Shown here one piece after another: positions 1-9,800 of a stretch of 60,000 nt of DNA. The translations under genes and the position numbers were made by a program. Below the pieces are notes generated by a model. That model was not told where the DNA came from, made no database searches, and saw nothing but the letters and a program-made list of their open reading frames with translations. How positions within the stretch are numbered: position 1 is the first letter of the stretch; every line of letters begins with the position of its first letter. Origin of the DNA: Adiantum capillus-veneris (Eukaryota; Streptophyta; Polypodiopsida; Polypodiales; Pteridaceae); NCBI GenBank assembly GCA_014529385.2, contig CM043944.1, positions 180,567,740 through 180,627,739 of the forward strand, read 5' to 3'.

Positions 1-465
1 TTGCGGAATTCCACCCAGAGAGACTTTTAGCAACTGAACTGAAAGAGAGAGACGACACGCGACACGGAGTGGCGGAAGTCCACCCCAGAGAGTATTGGCC
101 CCAAACCTTGGCGCCCCTTTCGGTATTTCTTTATATTGCATCAATACGGTACAAGCCGGTACTCCAGACTCTGCACCTTCTCCAAGAAGCATGCAAGAGA
201 ATGAGCCTTCACCTCATATTTAAAGGCCCTTGGCCTGAAAAGCAGTTACAATAAAAAGCTTTTAAAACTCAAAAGCTTCTGGTCCAAAAAGCAATGCCAA
301 AAGCTGCCAGCGTAATTTACGGAAATCCGTACAGCTTGCCACGTCATCAGCCAACGCAAAACGCGGAATCTGTATAGTATGCCGAGTCATCAGCCAGCGT
401 GATTTTTGGAAATCCTCCGTACATCTGCCACGTCAGCAATCCGACGGAAATGTGCTGCTTTCTTC
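1..465. other. Left-edge LTR-like DNA, no gene
   Basis: No credible coding region is seen. From about 306 to 440 there are three degenerate copies of a unit of roughly 60 bp, each with a 'ccgtac' or similar word followed by 'tgcca(c)gtcatcagcc' or a variant. A short word, ggcccttggcctg, at about 231 also occurs after a TATA-like tract near 33,527, which suggests that both belong to LTR promoter regions. The 61-residue reading frame at 69-254 has no recognisable motif and is probably chance. Confidence 0.4.
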
Positions 466-568
466 TATCTGTTGCTTCTGCTTCTGCTAGGGTTTAGGCC
501 TCTCGGCCGGCATATGTAAGTTGGCCCCATTCTTTAGGCTTTGACACGTTAGCAGTTTGTGACACTCG
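466..568 (+). repeat. Direct repeat, copy 1 (partner at 1596-1694)
   Basis: About 100 bp sharing the words tttaggcc, ctcggccggcat, ggctttgacacgt and agcagtttgtgaca with the stretch at 1596-1694, in the same orientation and about 1.13 kb apart. The pair could be decayed LTRs or part of the LTRs of a short non-autonomous element, with the AAAACGCTG-rich DNA as its interior. No clear TG...CA ends, primer-binding site or polypurine tract were seen, so this stays an inference. Confidence 0.5.
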
Positions 569-659
569 ATGGCGAGAGTGGTCTACTATTAATTGCACAA
601 TTTGGTGCAAGATGCTGATGCAAATCTAAATGGTTCGAGGTCAAGGCCGATGGTGGTGC

Positions 660-1200
660 CGACGATGAAGAGACTATGGCTGAAAACTGAATGCTGCTAT
701 GATGACGACGCCGATGAGGACGACGCTATCTGCTATTGTGCCTTCGTGTGCAACAAACACTGTTTTTCTTATGGCTGAAAACGCTGGACTGTTGTCATAC
801 AAATCGCTGCTCTGCTGCTGTCCAGAAACGCTGCTCTTGCTAGGTTTCAAGTGCTGTTTGCAGGTGCAAAAACGCTGTAGTATGGTGCTGGAAAACTGCT
901 GAAAAAACGCTATGCTACTGGTGCTGAAGTGCTGGTGCAAAACGTTGATGAGGGCTATCAAAAATGTTGAGGTTATTGTCCAAAAATGTTGGCTGAGGCT
1001 GTTCAAAAACGCCAAGTGTAGGGCTGAATCTGTGATGCCGCAAGGATGGGCTGAAATCCCCAAACGCTAGATGAACTGGGCACTTGGCTAGATCGTTGGC
1101 TGATTGGTGATCCTCCAAAACGCCAGGCTGGTCCTTACGCTGAAAACGCTGGCCTTTAGGGCTAGGAAACGCCAGGTTGAATGGGTTGGTCTTGCTTGAG
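660..1200. repeat. Degenerate AAAACGCTG-type low-complexity repeat
   Basis: The word aaaacgctg and close variants (aaaacgccag, aaaaatgttg, gaaacgctg) recur about every 25-60 bp over half a kilobase, mixed with gctg-rich spacers. Reading frames on both strands here are by-products of the repeat and show no domain. It lies between the two copies of the direct repeat at 466-568 and 1596-1694. Confidence 0.55.
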
Positions 1201-1595
1201 AAGTGGCCTGTTGAGCAATGCTCCTGCTACCTCTTCTGCCAGAAAGTGCTAGCTTTGGTTTGCTTATATATTGTCTTAGCAAAATTGCCTACCTTAGTTC
1301 CCAACAAAAGTCAATAAATAAGTGAAAAATGTGAAAAATCGGAAATAGGTTTAATACACTGGAAAATTCCCTTGATGAATTTTTATGGGATGCTGATGAT
1401 CATGCTGCGTGCAACTGGAGGATATGCATCTAATCTAAGTGACTGGTCATGCATGGTGCAATTTTCAAAAATCTACCACGTCATCAATTTGCGCAAGTCT
1501 CTTTTGTATGTGTGTGAGAGTCCTACTTTATTTTAATCCTTATGTCAATTGGGGCCCTGTCGGACGGGGTCCCCATAAGTTGGTAGGACTTCTTC

Positions 1596-1694
1596 TTCTG
1601 TTACTTGTTCTTCTTAGGTTTAGGCCCCTCGGCCGGCATGTGCAGGTTGGCTCTCTTATTCAAGGCTTTGACACGTCAGCAGTTTGTGACAGTC
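1596..1694 (+). repeat. Direct repeat, copy 2 (partner at 466-568)
   Basis: Second copy of the roughly 100-bp direct repeat, with the same order of words (tttaggcc, ctcggccggcat, ggctttgacacgt, agcagtttgtgaca). It is preceded by the palindromic patch ggggccctgtcggacggggtcccc-like sequence around 1552-1574, which is absent upstream of copy 1. Similarity fades on both sides. Confidence 0.5.
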
Positions 1695-1699
1695 AAGAT

Positions 1700-2438
1700 C
1701 TCATCTGTGGTGTAAGTCAGATTGCCTGAATGTATGGCAAAACCTTGTTTCGCATGACCCATCAATTCTGGTTGGATTGTAGAGACTTCCAGCCACTGCC
1801 TTTGCAGATCCATCACATCACTTCTTGTTTGGAGAGCTCTGCACTACTTGTTTCTATAGCAGGTGGAGTTTGGCTTTTCTTATGTGGGGAGTAGTCTAAT
1901 GTTGATGCATTGTCGTGGCAGACATTGGTTTTTTGAGGGTGCTCTCACTATCAGATTTTTGTTTTTTGAGGGTGCTGCCACATATCAGATTTTTATGCTG
2001 ATAGCCTTAGGTACCTCATAATTACCTTGAGCATGAACACAGTGGGGATGCGCAGGATGATGATTCTGTGTTTCCGATAGAGGTGTTTTGCATGCTACTT
2101 GCCATACATTATGGAACGTGTGGCAAGCTTGTTGTCCCGACGTTCTTAGTGCTACACCGTCTTTTATTGTGTACATTCTGGTGGAGGAAGCCGGGGAAGG
2201 CAGGCTTGTTTTATCAACGAAGGGCTCACTCCAAAATTTTCCAGGTTTGTCAGGGGTCACATTCAGTGGCATTACTCCCCACCACAGTGGCTCATCCTAC
2301 GCACTCTCATACTGCAAGCTTGAGGAGTTGCCTTTGTGATTCTTCCACATCCACCTTTGGTTTTTTTTTCTGTCCTAAAGATCCTAACGAGATAGGCTAT
2401 ATCTAGCATCTCGGGGTTTTTGGGGTCAATAAGAGAAA
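1700..2438. other. Non-coding stretch with a small tandem duplication
   Basis: Nothing codes recognisably here. Around 1928-2000 a 33-35 bp unit (ttttttgagggtgct followed by tatcagattttt) occurs twice in tandem. Reading frames of 80-110 codons on both strands between 1985 and 2406 overlap each other, have no domain and are not supported. Confidence 0.4.
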
Positions 2439-2455
2439 CCCCCCCCCCCCCCCCC
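2439..2455 (+). repeat. Poly(C) tract, 17 C
   Basis: Uninterrupted run of 17 C on the plus strand, so G on the minus strand. It is flanked on both sides by the phrase ggggtcaataag. One of several C or G homopolymers in the window (also 24.9, 25.1, 32.6, 34.35 and 46.6 kb). Confidence 0.95.
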
Positions 2456-2459
2456 GCCG

Positions 2460-4390
2460 ATAAGTTTTGGGGTCAATAAGTTTGTAAAAGGGATTTGTCT
2501 TTGTATTGGCTTCTTTAACTTGGCCATTGAACTTATGGGAGCCTTGAATGATGAGCACCCAGATGCTCCCTTGAATGAGAAGCAATGAGAAGTCGCTTGA
2601 GGGCTAAAAAGTGACCAATGACCTACCAATGTAAAGCCTAGCTTGGTGGCGTCCTAAGACGCTCACTACAAGGTGGATATAAACATTCCAATCATCGTAC
2701 AAAGAGGACCCAATTAGTCAGTCACCGTTCGATATCAAAGAAATCTCATTAAAGACTCACTAAAAGAGCATCAACGACAACAAGACCATCAAGAGCTACA
2801 TGGTGAGCCAAGCATCAACTTTGATGTAGACCTAAGTAGAGGACAAAAGCATGGTGACAAAGGCCAAAAGCAATCAATATAATGCACAGGATCCAACAAA
2901 CCCTCCCTCAAGGACCAAGCACTTCAGCTAACGCATCATGGAACAACAAATTCCTACTCTACTTGTAGTTGAAGCCTACTATCAATAGGCCACATACATT
3001 TGGGTCTTAAGCGCTTCACTTAATGCATCTTGAGACAACGAAGTCCAACTCCTCTACTTGTCGTGGAAGGCTACTACCAAGGGCCACATAAATTTGAGTC
3101 CTTAAGAGATCACCTCTACCAAAGAGTTCTCTACCACCTTAAGCATCAAGAAGGAGATCGCCTATTACAAATATGGACACTGCAACCATTTGGCTCTTCC
3201 TTTTATCAATCTTTTGTTTTTACTTAAATAAATTACACAAAGTTAATCACATATACAATCACCTCAAGATAGTGGGTGGTGGCAAACATTCTCCAAGTAA
3301 CCCTTTAGGTTCAAGCAAATTTGATCACAACAAGATTAGGTAGAGACAATGTCACAACCAAGCGGAGTAACCAAATAATGGACGATGCTTCAATGGACTC
3401 CAAAGAGCACAACAATTTTGGTCAAGCGAACTACCTTGATTGAGGCTCACATCCTGATTAATGACCCTGGGGATGGTTGCAAATTGTTACAATGCAACCA
3501 AGGTCCAGGAAAAGTCATCGTCACAAGAACTCTTCTATGACCAACTTAGCAGGTCCAATACTTCAAAGCAGTTGCAACTTCTTTCCACTAATGTCATTTA
3601 TAGCACTCCATATCATAATGGTGAATAATTGGCCACAAATTTCAAATACACCAGCCTGCCTAAGTCAATTGTAAACAATGTCTCAACAATGGCTTACATG
3701 CTTCTTTGCACTATCTAGGTTGCATTAGCTATCAAGTTTGAAATTTTGGGTTGTTTAAAAAGCATGTATAGCTTTAACTCATGCTATGCACACATTATGC
3801 ACCAGAGCTTGTAAAAAAGAAGAAGGATAAAAGGTGTTACTTACAAATCTCTAGCAATGTTGATAAGGATGGCATATGATGCTATTTTATCAATTGATGC
3901 ATTGCTAGCAAGTCCAACCTAATATAATCATCGACAAAAAGAAGAAGAAAAGGAGGAAGAAGAAGTGCTTTGAAGCCCGGCATCAATACCAAAGTGTGAG
4001 AAAAGCTTGCAATGTAGGGAATCCAAATATGTGGTCAAAACTTAGATCTAACCTCATATGCATTTCCTACTGACTATCTTTTGAAACTTGCAAGTTATGG
4101 CAAAACATGTACTAGCTTTAGGTTTTTGGCAATCTTTGGGATGATCTAATATAGTGCCAAAGATGCTTGCCTATCCCAAAATCTCTACTAATGTGAAGAA
4201 GACAAAATTGTGAAGTAACAGAGAAAGGAAATGGATATTAAAAGGTAGTATAATCTCAAAATCATAATTAGACCATAACACTCTTTACTAATCAACCACA
4301 TAAACCATAAACACTAACTAATTTTAAAAATTGACAAGTACACACGACTTATTAGTCTATAGTAGAGCTTGAATATGTCACTTTAACTTT
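2460..4390. other. Gene-empty A-rich DNA with a ~93-bp duplication
   Basis: No gene seen. At about 2917-3107 a unit of about 93 bp is duplicated in tandem with heavy divergence; both copies contain cttca-c-taa-gcatc, then aacaa, then ctctacttgt, then ggccacata-atttg. The remainder is AT-rich with no long frame, no RNA gene and no transposon motif that I can recognise. Confidence 0.4.
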
Positions 4391-4560
4391 TTTGGTGTGG
4401 TTGGTGACAAGTGGATGAAAGTGTCAAAAGACCTCTCCTCCAAGTCCTACGTCGTGGGCAACGATGCCAATATCGACAAATACATCAAGATCCGACTGTG
4501 TAAAAGCGAGGACTCTGACTATCATAATAGCAATTTAAGGACATTGTTGCACCAATTATG
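4391..4560 (+). pseudogene. Exon-like fragment of unknown protein ending at a GTAAGA donor
   Basis: A 56-57-codon open stretch without an ATG. It reads ...VVGDKWMKVSKDLSS..., then ...NDANIDKYIKIRLC, then ...SNLRTLLHQL. Codon third positions are GC-rich (gtc gtg ggc aac gat gcc), unlike the AT-rich DNA on both sides, and the frame ends at 4560 directly before gtaaga, a good plant 5' splice site. I do not recognise the protein. It could be an exon captured by a transposon, a leftover exon of a host gene, or chance. No upstream acceptor is convincing and no neighbouring exon was found. Confidence 0.25.
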
Positions 4561-4564
4561 GTAA

Positions 4565-5758
4565 GAGGCTCTAAACATCATAGACACAGTGTTCTCTAGA
4601 GAGCTATATGAATCTAACACTCAATATCTATACTAACGAGCTATGCACACTCTACCATCCTATGAGCTTTGATGATAGGTGAAATAGTTGTCTATACTAT
4701 TCAAAAATCTACTAGCACAAAACTCTAGGATATCAAGGCCATAGGAGACCGTATCGTAATAGCTAATTGCAAATAAAAAAATTGTTCCTAAATGGAAAAA
4801 ACACCTAATCTTATCCAAATCACACAATCTTAGATTCTAATGGCTTAATATCAGTGAGAGTTGTGTGGGAGATCTCTGACCAATGATTGCTTCTCTTTGG
4901 AAGTTTTATGTTTATGGATATTGATGATTAGCACCTTATGTGTGCTTGAGCTTTGTTGAGAGCAGTTTTTAACTCTCCACAGGGAGCTCACTTCGGGTCA
5001 CATTTTTTCTTACATTTCATTGGTGCTTGTTTGATTGTATATCCTATGCCTGTTTGATTGCCTGTCTTGCTATATTAGAGTGATAATTTCATATTTTTTA
5101 TATACGTTGTATTGTGGATATTGCCATTGTATCTCATTGTGGAGTCGATTTTCGCTTGTTTGGCAATCTCGATCGTTTTGGAGACTCAATCCCGAAAAGT
5201 CCTTTTTGAGACTGTGGCTAGTCGTGTTTGCATAGCCTTTTGTGAAAGCTGTTACGTGAGGTTTTTCTTGAAATTGAGCACTAGGGACCGAGCTATCAAG
5301 TGAGATGGATTAGGTTGCTAGAGATCAGTATTCGTGGCCTCGCCATAAGAGATGTATCGACTGGTATCGGTGCTTTGATCCCAAGTTGATAGTCTTTCAA
5401 TAGTTTCTTTGAGAAGTTTATGCCAGTGTATGCCCAATCAGTACTCTTTGTTGCTTTATGCATTGTTTTTTGTTGACTTTTGCTTGAGATTTTGATCTTT
5501 GTATATAGGAGACTGTGTCGGATTTATTTCATCGCGAGTTGTCTAGTTTTTCTCTACAACGCTCTTTTACATTGGCCTTACGATGATTGTGTTGAGTTTC
5601 TAGTTGAGATTTTGATCTCTGCGTAGAGAATATTGATCTCTAGTTGAGTTTCTAGTTGAGATTTTGATCTCTGAGTAGAGAATATTGCTAAAATTTTTGC
5701 GACAAAATGGACTTAAGCTCTTAGTGTTATTCTCTTCCAATTATCTATTGTCACTATA
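4565..5758. other. Probable decayed LTR/leader region upstream of a Copia gag
   Basis: AT-rich, no gene. A degenerate primer-binding-like word (ctggtatcggtgctttgatc) lies at about 5350-5372, where a Copia element with a tRNA-Met primer site would place it, and the gag fragment starts about 400 bp further on. A unit of about 52 bp containing gttgagattttgatctctg and gtagagaatattg is tandemly duplicated at about 5591-5690. The boundaries of any LTR to the left cannot be set. Confidence 0.3.
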
Positions 5759-6017
5759 GTTGGATCTTCTGGGACAGAAGATTACTACATAGTGAAATTT
5801 GATGGTACAAATTTCACTATATGGAAGCAGAGAATATTTGATCTCCTAATCAACAAAGGATGTGCAGTGCCATTAAAAGAGCGCAAAGAGGGTTTGTACA
5901 TTGATGATCATTGGGAGAAGTTTGATGCTCCTGCCATGGAAACTATTAGGTTGCATCTTGGTGAATCAATATTCTTCAGGATTATGAACAAGGCCAATGC
6001 TAAAGAACTATGGTCTC
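5759..6017 (+). pseudogene. Copia gag N-terminal fragment
   Basis: The frame reads into KFDGTNFTIWKQRI, then GCAVPLKERKEG, then MNKANAKELW. This is the typical start of plant Ty1/Copia gag polyproteins: the F-D/N-G-x-N-F/Y-x-x-W-K motif followed by helices ending in A-K-E-L-W. Known gag proteins form the virus-like particle that packages the RNA. Similarity stops at about 6017, where a normal gag would run on for another 200-300 residues; here the frame ends at a stop a few codons later and no zinc knuckle follows nearby. It is therefore a truncated copy. No ATG is visible in front of the motif; the frame may start upstream of 5759. Confidence 0.75.
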
Positions 6018-6535
6018 AAAAGTTAAAACATACAATTCTATAGGATACAACAAGTAGAAATAGCTCTTCATGTCTGGGTAGTAATTCATAACATGAAGAG
6101 AATCAATGAAATAAGCATGGAAAGATGAAGCAAACGGTATCAATTGCATTAGCATCTCGTAGGCACAAATGAAAAAATTCTCATGATAGCCAGATATCGC
6201 TCTGCAAGACTCTTGTCCACTTAATTGATTGTTGCTTAAAAGTGAACGAACTAAGGTTTTGAGATCTGGCACAAGGCTATCTCATAGTATCCAAACTCAA
6301 TGGTTGAGGGCTCATAGGAACTGTTTTAAAATCTACACTAGGCATATCAAAATAGTCTTACAAAAGAATATTCTTACGATTGTATTTTCATGTATTTACA
6401 AACGTTGGCTTAGACATTAAATGTGCATAAAAGGAATTATCCCACTTGAGCAAAATTTGAAGGGGACCACCACGTTGCAGGAAATCTTCAATCAAAATAT
6501 TTTGATGGCTATCTAATTGTTTAGTCGATCAACAA
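6018..6535. other. No recognisable feature
   Basis: AT-rich DNA after the gag fragment. Short overlapping frames on both strands (for example 6000-6272 minus and 6229-6420 plus) have no motif and are not supported. Confidence 0.4.
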
Positions 6536-7330
6536 TCATCTTGGAAATGCATCAACCGCCTAGATGCAATTTCCATTGCATCATGCCATAACATCTTGCA
6601 TAGGAAACTTTTGCGTGGGCAGTTGGCACAATTCTAAGATAGTCTCGAGTGGTCATTAAAATTTGTTTGGGGTACTTTCAAGATGGTTTTTGATGGTTAT
6701 CAAAATTTATATGCACGAAGAATATATTGTTTACCAACGCATGAAAATTTTGTAAGAATTCTAGCACCCTTTTTGCACCTAGCATTTAGACACAAATTTT
6801 CACCACATGGCACCGTAGGGCCATGCTTTGGAAATTTGCACTTTTGAGCCTTTGAGGCATTTCAAGACAATCAAATTTTGAGAGCTAATTGACATTATCT
6901 TTGAAGTCCATTAACCACCTAGACACAAATTTCCATGAGGCCATACGACCATGCCATCTAGGAAATGTGCATGTGTGTAATTGACGCAATTTCCACACAA
7001 TCTTCCATGGTCGTAAAATATTTCATGTGTGTGGGATAGAGCACCCCTATCCTTCAATCGTGCCAATTTAAAGAGAATTTTGGTACTGTCTTGAAAGTGT
7101 GTCAACCATCAAGGCGCAAATTTCCACAACATGATCCCATACGACCATGCATAGGAAATTTACATCTCAACACCAACCATTTAGATGTAGATTTCCATTG
7201 CAAAGCGCCAGACAAGCATGCATGCAAGATTTGTGCCTTGGCAAATGATGCAATTCCAAGACAATCATTGATGTTGTCAAAATTTGCATGTGTAAGAGAT
7301 ATGCAATGTTCACCTCCAAAGGTTCCGTTA
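6536..7330. repeat. Degenerate tandem repeat, about 5 units
   Basis: A unit of irregular length (roughly 75-250 bp) recurs: a 'ccatcaaccg/acctaga' phrase, then 'cacaaatttcca', then 'catacgaccatgc', then 'taggaaat-tgca'. Units begin near 6541, 6785, 6905, 7104 and 7170. The copies are strongly diverged. The short frames in this stretch follow the repeat, and none looks coding. Confidence 0.45.
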
Positions 7331-8990
7331 TTTTTTCATTTGCAATAGTCATCGTCATAGTTTGTCATCAATTCAAGCCATCATACGCATTGAAGTATTT
7401 GTTTTGCTTGAGTTTGCTAAAAGAAACTTTGGTGTGAGCGCAAGGCCGTTGAGGGGTGCACCACAAGTCGCAAGCAACAACTTGGGTTAAAATTTTATCT
7501 CCTTCTTAGTTAAAGGAATTGTAGGTTTGTCATCAATAGTGCATGGACAATTTTCCACCAATTGATGACAACGTGAGGAGATGGTAGAGTAGTCTGGGCA
7601 TATTTCTTGGATCAATCAGGCATGATCCTTCACCATCACCATCAACACCAACACCAGACTGGAGCCAATTTCAATGGAGGTCATGATGCAATCAATGATG
7701 ACGTTTCTCGTACAATATGATGTTGCATGGGTCCATGTAGAAAGGGATCAGATGACTGCATTGAAGGGATCAAATTGCTGTAGAGAAAGATGGTGAGGGA
7801 AGGAGACTTTCTCTCAAAGTGGAACACGAAGACTGGCAGTTAGCCACGGGAGCATAGAGACTCACAGTTGAGCAAGATAGGGAGGCATAGAGACTTGTAG
7901 TGGAGTAAGAAAGGGGCCGACACATGCAAGAGCTAGCTCAATTGGTTTTTACAAATGCAACCTCATCCCAAGCCAACACATGTACATCAAGTAAGTGTTT
8001 AATATTGACGGTGATGTAAAAAATGACCTTTAGTAATTATGATGGTAAGATAGATGCATCCAAAATCTATTCGTGTTTCTTCAATTCAATTCTTATTTTG
8101 CCACTACTAGGAATTCTTGCAATGATAAGGTTTTAGTTGCTACAATTTACGCGATGGGTGACACCATTAATTGGTATTACTTGTGGTAAGAGCAGTAGGC
8201 TAAGCTTCATCAAGAAGGGAGTTATCCTTATTACCCCATCTTCTGTGATTGAGATAGGTTTCACACAGCTCTTAATCTTGCTTTATGCCACCAAGTTATT
8301 TGCAATGACTCAAGGATGAGTGGCTTGAAGTTTGTCAGAACGACACACAAGTCTGAACGGCAGCTTGTAGCTTAGCTTTGGGAGCCAAGAGAATTGTCTC
8401 AAAACTTCCCTCCATAGTTTGGACAAGGAAATCAAGTTTGATGTCCATTTCACCAAGCCTAAGGACTTGAAGAGGCTATCAATGTGGTGTTAGAGCATGA
8501 ATAGGATAACAATGATGGTAATCCAAAGGTGGCCAACAAGAAACTCAATCAAGCACATAATAATGTTAATAAAGGGTTGAGAAAAGTCTAGGAGTCAACT
8601 CTCGTTGACTCTAGACGAAGAAGTTGCAAAAGGAATATTTGGTGGATAATTGAATGATGAGAAAAGAGCACAGTATGTTCATGATAATCGTTGTTTCAAG
8701 CGGAAACATAAGAGTCACATGAAGAGACAATGTTCAAAGAATTCTAAAAATAAAGATGATGCAAGCACGTCTCTTGTCAATGGTCTTGATCATGAATATT
8801 CCTTGTCAAAGCACTACTAGAAATCTTTGTTGGTAGGGATGTCAAAGGTTGCTCAAGTGACACATTTTGTGTTGCTTAAGCAATGTTTGTCACAAAATTG
8901 ATTTATAGAAGCTTCGTTTATGCATCCAAGTGTTTCTTAAGCAACATTATAACGTTTTTTAATGTCAAAACTTGGGAGGTTCCAAGTGTG
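7331..8990. other. No clear gene; possible remnant zinc-knuckle region
   Basis: Mostly featureless. Around 8680-8760 one frame reads RCFKRKHKSHMKRQCSK, which has the spacing of a gag CCHC zinc knuckle with the second cysteine lost (C-x3-K-x3-H-x4-C) and may be the remnant of a retrotransposon gag. This is weak: no capsid-like sequence precedes it and stops follow soon after. Confidence 0.15.
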
Positions 8991-9007
8991 AGCTCCCTGA
9001 CCATCGA

Positions 9008-9011
9008 CTAA

Positions 9012-9053
<42 letters not shown>
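9008..9053. repeat. (CT)n microsatellite
   Basis: About 22 uninterrupted CT dinucleotides inside the putative minus-strand LTR, directly downstream of its TATA box in the direction of transcription. Confidence 0.95.
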
Positions 9054-9056
<3 letters not shown>

Positions 9057-9101
9057 GTAAAACCTAGGGTAACTGAACATAGCATCTCCTCCCTACCGCC
9101 C

Positions 9102-9110
9102 CTTATATAG
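9102..9110 (-). promoter_or_regulatory. LTR TATA box
   Basis: ctatataagg on the minus strand within the LTR-like segment, about 125 bp after its TG start, followed by a GC-rich leader. The position fits the U3/R border of a plant LTR. Assigned from context only. Confidence 0.45.
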
Positions 9111-9232
9111 GCTAGCTCCTAGAACTTGCCCTAAGCGGATCCCCAATCCGCACTGGTCCAGTCCAAGCCCTTGGCCTAGGTCCCTGACCCCCTAGGTTGG
9201 GCCTTGCTCCGTAGGACCTTTGTCTTGACATT

Positions 9233-9800
9233 ACTCCCCCCTTAAGGAAGAGTTTCCGTCCTCGAAAACACAAGTAGTAATATCTTCTTAAGACTACTGA
9301 TGTTTTCTTTACTGACGTCCCATAAGTGAGACAATTGTCTGTATGACCGATAATTGGTGCAGTGAGGAGGTTCAATGAAACCAAGAGCAACATCTTGATT
9401 TTCTACATGGTTGTCCGTTTGCAACCACTTGGGTCTAAATGGTAACTCCATTTATGACTCGCTTGAGTGCTGTAAAGGAGTAACCTCAACTAAGAGTTGT
9501 CCAAAGGCATAACCAGTTTTCAGATCTTCTGAAGGTACTGGAATAATGCAAGGAAACCTTGGCGTAACTTTCCATGCAGTTGTGAGCCAGATTTCCTTCT
9601 CGCTTGAGTATCTTGAAAAGTCCGTAGATAGGGAATGTCCTCGTGTTAGAATTCTAAATAGTTTGGAAGACAAGAACTATATGCTCATCCCTAATGAAGG
9701 TTACTTGCCAACATACTTTGTTAGCATACCTGGTAAGTCCTTGACGTATGAAAGTATTGACACAATCTCCAACCCCACCACAAGAGGTGTTCAAAAGTCG
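9233..9800 (-). pseudogene. Decayed Gypsy pol C-terminus
   Basis: On the minus strand, just before the polypurine tract, one frame reads PQVVANGQP-like, then about 50 codons on EDITTCVFEDGNSSLRGE. Plant Ty3/Gypsy integrase tails commonly end with a ...LEDKVxFEDGG... phrase immediately before the polypurine tract, and this matches loosely. Stops and frame changes interrupt it throughout. Other minus-strand frames here (9112-9393, 9242-9451, 9452-9673, 9654-9842) are pieces of the same decayed stretch or shadows of it. Confidence 0.35.

Larger units (their letters stand above)
8995..9232 (-). mobile_element. Minus-strand Gypsy 3' LTR (partial)
   Basis: Read on the minus strand, a purine tract (aaggggggag, about 9233-9243) is followed by TGTCAAGACAAAGG, the expected polypurine tract plus LTR start. 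The LTR contains a TATA box and a CT/GA microsatellite (9008-9053). Its far end is not clear; I stop it just beyond the microsatellite. The matching 5' LTR, expected at higher coordinates, was not found. Confidence 0.5.
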
